17,802 nucleotides of DNA, taken from NCBI GenBank assembly GCA_900548205.1, contig URJS01000049.1, forward strand, positions 1 through 17,802, written 5' to 3'. Below the pieces are notes generated by a model, which was not told where the DNA came from, did no database searches, and worked only from the letters and a program-made list of their open reading frames with translations. The stretch's first letter is position 1; every line of letters begins with the position of its first letter. This stretch comes from an uncultured Roseburia sp. (GTDB taxonomy: Bacteria; Bacillota; Clostridia; Lachnospirales; Lachnospiraceae). This document shows positions 1 through 7,021 of the stretch, in pieces. The translations under genes and the position numbers were made by a program.

Positions 1-79
1 TGAGTATCGGATGAATAACCTTAAAAAAGTTGTTTAGTTTACTGTTGACAATCCATATCAAAGAAAACGGAGTTTACCT

Positions 80-583
80 ATGATCGCACTCAAACTATTG
101 GAAATCAAAGATTTTATGCATAAGCTGCTGTGCACGGAAACATTCGACAATTTTCTCATCCGGGAAGCGGCAATCTGCGGCAGCTGCATGTGGGAGCTGG
201 ACGGCACGCTGCATACGGACTTTTATTCCGCGGAGGAACTCACCGCGCAGGGACTCGACGGCGTTTCCTGTCTGCCGTTTCACCACGTCCGCAGCCAATG
301 CTTTTATCTGATCAAGGGAAAACGGACTCCCTCTTATTTTAAATTTGTTTTTCTGCTCTCTCCCGCAAATCTTGCACGGACACTCAAGCAGACAAGCAGC
401 TCCTTTACGCCGGAGGACATTACCGGCATGTTTTTAAATCTGAAATTCCAGCACGGCAGTCTCCTGCTCACAACGGGAATCTCCTACCGTATTTTTTCTG
501 TCGATAAAAGCCTCGAACAGGAGTGGGATGCCCTCGTCAAACGATTCCTCAAGGGACATGAAATTACTTTTGAAGAACTGTAA
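80..583 (+). CDS. DUF5721-like conserved protein of unknown function
   Basis: A 167-residue, probably cytoplasmic protein with no signal peptide and no membrane segment. It resembles the small DUF5721 proteins found in Lachnospiraceae, whose function is not known. The sequence shows a hydrophobic/basic start (MIALKLLEIKDFMHKLL), a Cys-rich stretch near residues 33-36 (CGSC) and a mixed beta-rich middle, but no catalytic motif I recognise. The ATG at 80 is supported by a GGAG at 69-72 with seven bases between. The gene ends 87 bp before the cold-shock gene, which appears to have its own promoter, so the two need not be one operon. The family call is from memory of the sequence pattern and is moderately sure; that it is a real gene is more certain. 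Confidence 0.7.
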   Translation: MIALKLLEIKDFMHKLLCTETFDNFLIREAAICGSCMWELDGTLHTDFYSAEELTAQGLDGVSCLPFHHVRSQCFYLIKGKRTPSYFKFVFLLSPANLARTLKQTSSSFTPEDITGMFLNLKFQHGSLLLTTGISYRIFSVDKSLEQEWDALVKRFLKGHEITFEEL

Positions 584-591
584 TTTACCGC

Positions 592-620
592 TTTACATTT
601 ATACCCTGTTATGTTATGTT
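592..620 (+). promoter_or_regulatory. Candidate sigma-A promoter of the cold-shock gene
   Basis: TTTACA at 592-597 and TATGTT at 615-620 are separated by 17 bp, a good spacing for a housekeeping promoter. Transcription would start near 627, giving a 5' leader of about 45 bases before the ATG at 671. The match is by eye only. Confidence 0.4.
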
Positions 621-670
621 ATTCTTAGCTGTTTATAACAGTTAGTATTATTTTTTGGAGGTACTTTTTG

Positions 671-871
671 ATGAAAGGTACAGTAAAATGGTTTAACAAC
701 CAAAAAGGTTACGGATTCATTTCTGACGAGTCAGGAAATGACGTATTCGTACACTACTCAGGTCTGAACATGGAGGGCTTTAAGTCCCTGGAGGAAGGCG
801 CTGAGGTAGAATTCGATGTTGTAGAAGGCTCCAAAGGACCTCAGGCAACCAACGTAACAGTAGTAAGATAA
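671..871 (+). CDS. cspA: Cold-shock protein (CspA family)
   Basis: A 66-residue single cold-shock domain (five-stranded OB fold) that binds single-stranded RNA and DNA and acts as an RNA chaperone in the cytoplasm. The opening MKGTVKWFNNQKGYGFI holds the RNP1 motif KGYGFI, and VFVHY is the RNP2 motif. Length is normal for the family (about 65-70 residues). The ATG at 671 is chosen because GGAGG at 657-661 lies nine bases upstream; a TTG at 668, directly before it, would add only one Met and is less likely. The gene stands alone between a candidate promoter (592-620) and a two-way terminator (991-1020). The paralogue type (CspA, B or other) cannot be told from sequence alone. Confidence 0.95.
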   Translation: MKGTVKWFNNQKGYGFISDESGNDVFVHYSGLNMEGFKSLEEGAEVEFDVVEGSKGPQATNVTVVR

Positions 872-990
872 TTACTGCGCGCGGTAAACATGCTGATAGG
901 CATTGCCGCTTGGATCACAAGTTTCATGTACCTTTTTCTTTAAAATAGACTTGTTTTATTTATTAGATTAAGATATTGTAAACAATGGAT

Positions 991-1020
991 TAAAAAAGAG
1001 TGCCGGATAACTCTTTTTTA
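991..1020. terminator. Bidirectional intrinsic terminator between csp and the hydrolase gene
   Basis: AAAAAAGAGT (992-1001) and ACTCTTTTTT (1010-1019) are perfect reverse complements around the 8-base loop GCCGGATA, with one more T/A pair possible. The stem is AT-rich but runs into T tracts on both strands, so it can stop transcription of csp (plus) and of the SleB/CwlJ-like gene (minus). The 120 bases between the csp stop and this hairpin hold only a small hairpin (TTACTG/CGGTAA, 872-887). Confidence 0.7.
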
Positions 1021-1036
1021 TGACATAGGACAACAG

Positions 1037-1735
1037 CTAATAGCAAAAGCTGTGTCCGCCAATCCTGACGTCAAGTCTTGATGTCAGCGGCTCCGTAGAA
1101 AAATAAAGTGTATCATCTCTTAATATGTTCGTATTTCCGTTTAATACATTCTGAATGGACTGATATTCCTTCTCCGTAGGAGCTGCGCTCTCTCTGCTTT
1201 TCCATGAGCTAAACTGCACCGGATTCTTCTGGCTCAGTACATCGTAGAGTGTATTCGGATATTTGTCTGAAGCAATCCTGTTAAAGACTACCTCGACTAC
1301 AGCTTCCTGTCCGACCTCCGGCTCACCGCGTGACTCCAGCCACACAATTTTTGCCAGCAAGTCGATTTCTTCTTTTGTCAGCGAGATATTCCAGCGGTTT
1401 GCGGGAGCTGCCGCTGTCTCTGCCACAGGCTCAAAAATCTCTGTCTGCGCTGCCTCTTTATTGCCTTCTGCCGGAACCTCCGTATGCACCTGCTCCGGCT
1501 CTGCCACTCTTATTACCTCTTTCTTTGCAATCTCTGTTTCTTCATCTGATTCTGTCGTAAATGAATACTCCGAAAGAATTCTGCACACGCCTGCGGTTAC
1601 GTCGCCTTTCTCCTCTCCTGCGGCGGCCTCCTGCACAATCGACGGTACGGGACTCTTTGCTCCAATGTTGGCCGTGCCCATCAAGCCGATACAAAATGTA
1701 CCTACGACGGCTGCGTCCAATATTTTTTTGTTCAT
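1037..1735 (-). CDS. Secreted SleB/CwlJ-type cell-wall hydrolase
   Basis: A 232-residue exported protein. Residues 1-26 form a signal peptide (MNKKILDAAVVGTFCIGLMG, then TANIGA). Residues about 30-115 are a Glu/Ala/Pro-rich linker, and residues about 126-232 are a Hydrolase_2 (SleB/CwlJ) domain that cleaves peptidoglycan glycan strands, probably as a lytic transglycosylase. The motif around WLESRGEPEVGQEA holds the expected catalytic Glu (E134), followed by VVFNRI, the NPVQFSSW region and the terminal GGHSFCY. The ATG at 1735 follows a GGAAAGGAG site; a longer frame from 1807 lacks support and would run back over the mapped promoter. Such proteins act in spore-cortex or vegetative wall turnover; the long linker and lack of a visible binding domain leave the role open. 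Confidence 0.88.
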   Translation of the reverse strand: MNKKILDAAVVGTFCIGLMGTANIGAKSPVPSIVQEAAAGEEKGDVTAGVCRILSEYSFTTESDEETEIAKKEVIRVAEPEQVHTEVPAEGNKEAAQTEIFEPVAETAAAPANRWNISLTKEEIDLLAKIVWLESRGEPEVGQEAVVEVVFNRIASDKYPNTLYDVLSQKNPVQFSSWKSRESAAPTEKEYQSIQNVLNGNTNILRDDTLYFSTEPLTSRLDVRIGGHSFCY

Positions 1736-1777
1736 TTTTCTCCTTTCCTCAAGAATGATACTATTTATATAAAATGC

Positions 1778-1800
1778 GTGGCAGCTCACAAAGCTGCCAC
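1778..1800 (-). other. 5' leader hairpin of the hydrolase gene
   Basis: GTGGCAGCT and AGCTGCCAC are a perfect 9-bp stem around a 5-base loop (1787-1791). With the promoter at 1814-1841 the transcript would start near 1807, so this hairpin forms almost at the mRNA 5' end. On the minus strand it is followed by GCATTTTATAT, too T-poor for a clear terminator. It could protect the 5' end or act as an attenuator; only the stem itself is seen. Confidence 0.55.
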
Positions 1801-1813
1801 AACACATTGCTTT

Positions 1814-1841
1814 ATCATACTCAATTATTTCCCAAAGTCAA
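1814..1841 (-). promoter_or_regulatory. Sigma-A promoter of the SleB/CwlJ-like gene
   Basis: On the minus strand TTGACT (1841-1836) and TATGAT (1819-1814) are separated by 16 bp. Both boxes are one base off consensus. The expected start is near 1807, 72 bases upstream of the ATG at 1735. Confidence 0.6.
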
Positions 1842-1920
1842 ATTTTTTATACAAAAATAATTGAATATTTTTTCTTAAGTATTCCACAGAAAAAAAGAGA
1901 AAGTATGTTCTTTTCGTGGA

Positions 1921-1944
1921 GAAAAGTCCTTATTAAGGCTTTTC
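1921..1944 (-). terminator. Candidate terminator of the glycoside operon
   Basis: GAAAAG (1921-1926) pairs with CTTTTC (1939-1944), and CCTT (1928-1931) with AAGG (1935-1938), with a single bulged T and a 3-base loop. It lies 61 bases past the ROK kinase stop. The T run does not follow at once; a minus-strand T-rich stretch lies farther on (about 1890-1903). I see nothing else in 1842-2005. This is a weak candidate. Confidence 0.3.
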
Positions 1945-2005
1945 CTCACAAACACATCACTGACCAACCACACAAAAAATCAATCTTTTCACCCAAAAAG
2001 ATGTT

Positions 2006-2914
2006 CTATTCTGCATAATTATTTTTGATTTCGCGTAACCCAAGCGCAAATGCGCCCATAATTCCCGGATTCTCTCCCAGCGCCGGAGGAACAATATATT
2101 CCTCGATGCGCTCCTCAAGCATCGGATGCGCAATATAACCGCCAAGCAGCTCCTTTACCTTTTGCCGTACCATTGCAAACAGCTTCTGCTGATGCATCAC
2201 ACCGCCCCACAGCACAATCTTCTGCGGAGAATACGTCAGAACATAATTTGCCACTGCTTGCGCGATATAATAGGCCTCAAGCTCCCAGACATCCTCCCTG
2301 TCGGAAAGCTGTGACGCAGGCTTTCCATAGCGCGCCTCGATCGAAGGCCCATTTGCCAATGACTCCGCGCAATTCGGATGAAACGGACACCAGCCCTCGT
2401 AGGAATCCGACGGATGCTTTGCCAGAAGAATATGACCTGCCTCCGGGTGCATCAGACCGTGCACCAGCGCGCCGTTGCAGTAAACGCCAACGCCAATGCC
2501 CGTACCGATCGTGATATAGATTGCCGTGTCGCAGTCCTTTGCCGCTCCCCAGAGAACCTCTCCTAAGACCGCGCCGTTTACATCCGTGTCAAAGCCCACC
2601 GGAACGTTTAAAGCACGCTTGAAGGTTCCTACAACGTCACAGCCTCTCCAATCCTTTTTGGGCGTCCGCATAATGTGACCATAGGTTTTTGATTTTCGAT
2701 CCAAATCCACCGGACCAAAACAGCCGATGCCAAGCGCACCGATCTCCCACTTCTTAAAATAAGCGATCATCTCGTTTAGCGTTTCCTCCGGCTTTCCCGT
2801 CGGGATCGACATCCGGTCTGTAATATGTACCTTTGTCTCTGTACCTGCTGTCACTGTCTCTGCGACTGCACACACCATTTTTGTTCCGCCTGCCTCAATT
2901 CCTCCTACCAGCAT
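2006..2914 (-). CDS. ROK-family sugar kinase (fructokinase/mannokinase type)
   Basis: A 302-residue cytoplasmic kinase that phosphorylates a free hexose with ATP. The N-terminal GGIEAGGTK is the ROK phosphate loop, FDTDVNGAVLGE holds the catalytic Asp (D111), and ITIGTGIGVG is the second nucleotide motif. H161, C176, H179 and C182 (in EAGH and GWCPFHPNC) form the zinc site typical of the ScrK/YdhR branch, whose members phosphorylate fructose and often mannose. As last gene of an operon with an alpha-mannosidase and a mannoside phosphorylase, a role as mannose kinase (or GlcNAc kinase) is inferred. The ATG at 2914 has GGAGG six bases upstream and lies 32 bases after the GH20 stop. Confidence 0.88.
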   Translation of the reverse strand: MLVGGIEAGGTKMVCAVAETVTAGTETKVHITDRMSIPTGKPEETLNEMIAYFKKWEIGALGIGCFGPVDLDRKSKTYGHIMRTPKKDWRGCDVVGTFKRALNVPVGFDTDVNGAVLGEVLWGAAKDCDTAIYITIGTGIGVGVYCNGALVHGLMHPEAGHILLAKHPSDSYEGWCPFHPNCAESLANGPSIEARYGKPASQLSDREDVWELEAYYIAQAVANYVLTYSPQKIVLWGGVMHQQKLFAMVRQKVKELLGGYIAHPMLEERIEEYIVPPALGENPGIMGAFALGLREIKNNYAE

Positions 2915-2946
2915 CTGATTCCTCCATTCCGCAGCGATTTTTCACA

Positions 2947-4812
2947 CTAGCTTCTCCTTTTTTGTCTCCTTCTGCCGCGCAGCAGATCCGCATACCAGAA
3001 CACGATCTCTGCTATGTGAGCAAGATCGCCCTCCCTGCTTCCCGCGCGCCAAAGCTCCTTATAATACATAAACCATGTTTCCAAGCGTTCTGCAAGCTGA
3101 TCAGCCGTTCCACTACCGCTCTCTCCCGCAAGGACTGCTGCACCGACCTCATTCCAGATCCGGATGCCGTCAATCGTCAGATCAAAAGCGCGCAGACCCG
3201 AAATGCTGCGGCTGTCTGTCGTTTCCGCTGTCCGCAAAATATCGGTTCGGATTGCGTCCAGTCTCTTGCCGCCTTGTGCGACCGCCTCCATAGAAACAGA
3301 TTCTTTTAGGGAAGGGAAGCTGCTCTCATCGCCGCCCAGCTCGTTCTTCTCATAATACATCACAGCATCCCACCATGTAAATACCGAATTTTGCGGAATC
3401 TGTGCCAAAAGTCCCACAAGCGTTTCGGAGGAATCATGATATTCCACGCGGGAAATCTGACGGTTTAGCTCCTCAAACGGAATCACCTCATGATTCCATG
3501 CAAATGCCGCTCCGTAGATCATTCCCGGAATCGAATATGCCGGATGATTGATATGTCCGAAATCTCCCCAGTCCGTATTTAAAATTCCGATGGCATGATA
3601 CTTTTTCGCATACCCGCACATTCTAACAATATTGCGATACGACGGCTCGATCAGGTTCATCCACTGATTCCATCCCGCAACACCGGGGCACAGATACTGC
3701 TTTACTCCGGTCTCTGCCATTTTCCGGCAAGCATCCTCGGACTGGTCGGGTGCATAGCCCCACGTCAGACAAATAATATTCTCCGGCAGCTCCTTCACCA
3801 AAAACGGCTCATCACAGATAACGTCGCCCCAGAACATCGGCTGCTTTCCTTTGTCTGCCAGAAATGTACAAAGCTCGCTGACATACTCAATATACATCCG
3901 GTGCACGCCATGCTCCTTTGCATACTCTGCCGATCTTCCCGTTCCAAGATCAAATGTCTCGTCTGCGCACAGATTGAATTTATCCGAGGAAAACAGCGCC
4001 AGATATTCCTCCAGCATTCCCTTGATCAATGGGAGCACGCGCGCATCCGTGACATTTACGGTATGATGCCTCATTCTGTCCCAGAAGGAAAACGGCTGTG
4101 CTGACGCCTCCGGCAGCTCACAGAGCTCCTCATGGCTTTTGGTTGATAGCAGCGTATACAGATGCCCAAAACTGGCAAGCGACGGAATCAGCTCGATGTT
4201 GCGCGCCAGGCAATATTCATCCAGCTCCATGATCTCCTCCGCCGTAAGCGGTGTCTCGTCTCTCCACAGCTCCGAAAGACCACGGAACAAATAGGTATGC
4301 TCAATATACAACTGAAACTCGTTGATCTTATAACGACACAGACGGTCGACCGTCTCCTTTAGGGCATCGAGTGTGAACACACGGCCTCTCGTCTGATCGA
4401 GATAGTAGCCGCGATGCTCCATATCAGGCGCATCCGTGATCTCAAGGTACGGCAGCACGCCTCTGCACTGCTCAATGATCTGGCAGAGCGTCTGAACTGC
4501 GTAAAATACACCTGCGCCGCTTCCTCCCTCACAGACAATGCCGCCCGCTCCGATCAAAAGGCGGTACGCTTCTCCCGTAAGCTCATCAGACAGGGAAAAA
4601 CAAATATCCCCTTTTCCCGCTTTCCCCTTTAAGATACGCGGGCAAAATCCCGTCCACTTCTGTATGCAGTCCTTTAAAATTCCCGCACTGACGTTTCCGT
4701 GCCTTCCAAGCTCCGGCGCAATCACGATCTGACTGTCATATGCCAGCGCAAAGCTGCCCTCATACACCTTCTTGCTCTTTGGCTGCGGTATTATATAAAA
4801 TTCCCTCTCCAT
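2947..4812 (-). CDS. GH20 family beta-N-acetylhexosaminidase, cytoplasmic
   Basis: A 621-residue enzyme with no signal peptide. Residues 1-125 look like the GH20 N-terminal (20b) domain, and residues about 130-480 are a TIM barrel beginning MEHRGYYLDQTRGR. The catalytic Asp-Glu pair is D284-E285 in FNLCADETFDLGTG; many GH20 enzymes have GGDE here, while the layout DE followed by a GLG-like turn recalls intracellular GH20C-type enzymes. TWGYAP, AGWNQW and NTDWGDFGH fit the substrate pocket. The C-terminal part (about 500-621) is helical and ends in basic residues. The family uses substrate-assisted cleavage of terminal beta-GlcNAc or GalNAc. Its start overlaps the GH3 gene by 22 bp with GGAGG nine bases upstream, suggesting coupled translation. 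The role in trimming GlcNAc from imported glycans is inferred. Confidence 0.85.
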   Translation of the reverse strand: MEREFYIIPQPKSKKVYEGSFALAYDSQIVIAPELGRHGNVSAGILKDCIQKWTGFCPRILKGKAGKGDICFSLSDELTGEAYRLLIGAGGIVCEGGSGAGVFYAVQTLCQIIEQCRGVLPYLEITDAPDMEHRGYYLDQTRGRVFTLDALKETVDRLCRYKINEFQLYIEHTYLFRGLSELWRDETPLTAEEIMELDEYCLARNIELIPSLASFGHLYTLLSTKSHEELCELPEASAQPFSFWDRMRHHTVNVTDARVLPLIKGMLEEYLALFSSDKFNLCADETFDLGTGRSAEYAKEHGVHRMYIEYVSELCTFLADKGKQPMFWGDVICDEPFLVKELPENIICLTWGYAPDQSEDACRKMAETGVKQYLCPGVAGWNQWMNLIEPSYRNIVRMCGYAKKYHAIGILNTDWGDFGHINHPAYSIPGMIYGAAFAWNHEVIPFEELNRQISRVEYHDSSETLVGLLAQIPQNSVFTWWDAVMYYEKNELGGDESSFPSLKESVSMEAVAQGGKRLDAIRTDILRTAETTDSRSISGLRAFDLTIDGIRIWNEVGAAVLAGESGSGTADQLAERLETWFMYYKELWRAGSREGDLAHIAEIVFWYADLLRGRRRQKRRS

Positions 4813-7019
4813 AATTCATTTCCTCCATCCATCAGCAGAAGCTCCTGCTCACCCTCTGCCGCCTTCCATGTCCGATCATTTCCATAAATATACAGTCTTT
4901 CCCGTTCAATGACAAGTTCCGTCTCCCTCGTTTCTCCCGGCGCAAGCCACAGCTTTGCAAATGCGACAAGCTCGCGTTCCCTCGGAACAATCTCACAGCT
5001 TTTAAGCCTGCGGTAGCATTGCAGCACAACTGCATCCTCCCACATCCCCGTGTTTTTTATCACACAGTGCAGCGTGAGCTGTTCCTTTGCCGCGTCAAGC
5101 CGCACATCATCACAGGAGAAAGAGGAATAGCCAAAGCCCTCACCGAACGTATAGAGCGCGCCGTCCTCCTCGTCGCAGTAGCGCATCGCCCCATACGATC
5201 TGCGATGATCATAATAAACCGGAAGCTGTCCCACGCTGCGCGGAAGGGAAACCGGAAGTCTGCCGGAGGGCGACCTCTCTCCATAGATCAATTTCGCGAT
5301 CGCTGCCCCTCCCATGGGTCCCGGATAAAATGCGTACAAGAGTGCATCCGTCTTTTCTTTGATCTCCGGGATGGCATACGGTCTGCCCGCTACGGTCACT
5401 GTGACCAGCGTCTTTGCTGCCCCCGCCACCGCAGTAAAAAGCTTCCCCTGATCGCCCGGAAGTCTCAGGCTTGCACAGTCCACGCCCTCCCCACAGTCCA
5501 TCTGCATCCCTCCAGATTTTAACGCAGCACCGTTTTTTGCAAACTCTGCCCCCGAAAACCGGCTGGAAGATCCTCCAAGCGCTAAAATGACAACATCGCT
5601 CCACGCTGTAAGGGCACGCGCTTCCTCCAGATCATCCCCTGTGCTAAGCCGCAGCTCTCTCCCCGCCGCCTGCTCGTTTAACCCCTGCCAGATCGTCCTG
5701 CCGCACCCTTGACGAAGCGGCGGCGAATAATCGCCGAGCTGCCGGTACAGATCGTCTGCTGCCGGTCCGATCACCGCGATTTTTTCTTCTGCCTGCCGGC
5801 GCGGGAGCGCCCCATTCTCATTTTTTAATAAGACGACGGACTCCTCCGCCAGACGCATCGACTGCGGGTACTCCCCATAAGAAAAGGTCTGCGCAGCACC
5901 GTCCGTCGGGTACTCTGCCACGCGCCTGCCATCCGCCCCGATATAGGGTTTCTCAAAAAGATCCTGTTCATATTTCAATGTCAGCACACGCAAGACGGCA
6001 CGGTCGATATCCTCCATCCGTACAAGCCCTCTCCCAAGCGCTTCATCCAGTTTAAAAAACGCTTCGTCCCAAAGTCCGACATCGACGCCTGCCCGCAATG
6101 CCAGCGCCGCAGACCTCACATTGTCTCCCGTCATCACATCGAGCTGGTCAATGGCAGCACCATCCGCCATCACCACGCCGTCAAATCCGAATTCCCCACG
6201 CAGGATCCCGTTTAAAAGCGCCTCATTTGCATGACAGTAAATGCCGTCGATCTCATTGTACGCCGCCATCACGCCGGAGACGCCAGCCTTACAGCAGGCG
6301 CGCGCCGCCGGAAGATGGATTTCGCGAAGCTCCCGCTCCCCGATCCGCGCAGCGCTTGCATTCACACCGCCCGTTGTCTCTCCCTGCGCGCAAAAATGCT
6401 TCGCGACTACACCGACGCCCTGCTTTTGGATACCACTGACCACAGCCTCCGCCATACAGCCCGCCAGATACGGATCCTCTCCAAAACATTCCTCGCTTCT
6501 TCCCCAGCGCGGGTCGCGCAGAATATCAAGCATCGAGACGAGAGCCAGGTTTATGCCCATGCCAAAAAGCTGTCTGCCGCAGACCTCTGCCGCCTCTTTG
6601 GCAAGGTTTGGCGCGAACGTCGCACCCACCGCCAGATTGACAGGGAGCAGATAGCCGTCCAGCGCCTGATGCCCATGCGGGCACTCGCTGCCAAGAAGCA
6701 TAGGGATGGGGATCCTCATATGCTCCAGCACATATTTTTGCAGCATATTGTAAACCCGTACGGCTTCTTCGTCGCACAGCCCAGTCTCATAGCCGCGTCC
6801 CGACCACGGATCTGCGCGGAAAAGTCCGTAGAGCGTGCCGAGACCGCCGCACGCCTCCACCTCCTTTACAAATTCCTCCGTATAAGTAAAAGAACCGTCA
6901 CTGTCCTTCTCATAGACGCGGAAGCCATAAAGTCTCTGACAGAGCTGTCCGATCTTCTCCTTCAGCGTCAGTCTGCTGCACAGCTCTTTTGCCCGTTTCT
7001 TTGCAAGTTCTTTTTCCAT
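4791..7019 (-). CDS. GH3 family beta-glycosidase, substrate uncertain
   Basis: A 742-residue cytoplasmic enzyme of the three-domain GH3 type: TIM barrel (about 1-350, opening with LTLKEKIGQL), alpha/beta sandwich (about 390-620) and a C-terminal FnIII-like domain (about 640-742). GEDPYLAG, KHFCAQGE and GFDGVVMADG are family landmarks; D286 in VMADG is the expected nucleophile. GEGVD (E511) followed by LPGDQ is the usual acid/base region, though the common Arg after GEGVD is Cys here. GH3 enzymes act on beta-glucosides, beta-xylosides, arabinosides or beta-GlcNAc; the HexNAc-specific NagZ motif is absent, so glucosidase or xylosidase-like activity is more likely. There are only two bases between the GH38 stop and this start, and a weak AAGGA site lies inside the end of GH38. 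Confidence 0.88.
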   Translation of the reverse strand: MEKELAKKRAKELCSRLTLKEKIGQLCQRLYGFRVYEKDSDGSFTYTEEFVKEVEACGGLGTLYGLFRADPWSGRGYETGLCDEEAVRVYNMLQKYVLEHMRIPIPMLLGSECPHGHQALDGYLLPVNLAVGATFAPNLAKEAAEVCGRQLFGMGINLALVSMLDILRDPRWGRSEECFGEDPYLAGCMAEAVVSGIQKQGVGVVAKHFCAQGETTGGVNASAARIGERELREIHLPAARACCKAGVSGVMAAYNEIDGIYCHANEALLNGILRGEFGFDGVVMADGAAIDQLDVMTGDNVRSAALALRAGVDVGLWDEAFFKLDEALGRGLVRMEDIDRAVLRVLTLKYEQDLFEKPYIGADGRRVAEYPTDGAAQTFSYGEYPQSMRLAEESVVLLKNENGALPRRQAEEKIAVIGPAADDLYRQLGDYSPPLRQGCGRTIWQGLNEQAAGRELRLSTGDDLEEARALTAWSDVVILALGGSSSRFSGAEFAKNGAALKSGGMQMDCGEGVDCASLRLPGDQGKLFTAVAGAAKTLVTVTVAGRPYAIPEIKEKTDALLYAFYPGPMGGAAIAKLIYGERSPSGRLPVSLPRSVGQLPVYYDHRRSYGAMRYCDEEDGALYTFGEGFGYSSFSCDDVRLDAAKEQLTLHCVIKNTGMWEDAVVLQCYRRLKSCEIVPRERELVAFAKLWLAPGETRETELVIERERLYIYGNDRTWKAAEGEQELLLMDGGNELWRGNFI

Positions 7020-7021
7020 TT

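Noticed and set aside
45..50. Perfect TTGACA upstream of the first gene
   Set aside because: No -10-like box lies 16-18 bp downstream; that position falls on the ribosome binding site.
3595..4104. 169-codon open frame opposite the GH20 gene
   Set aside because: Lies fully within the GH20 gene on the other strand and lacks start signals and motifs.
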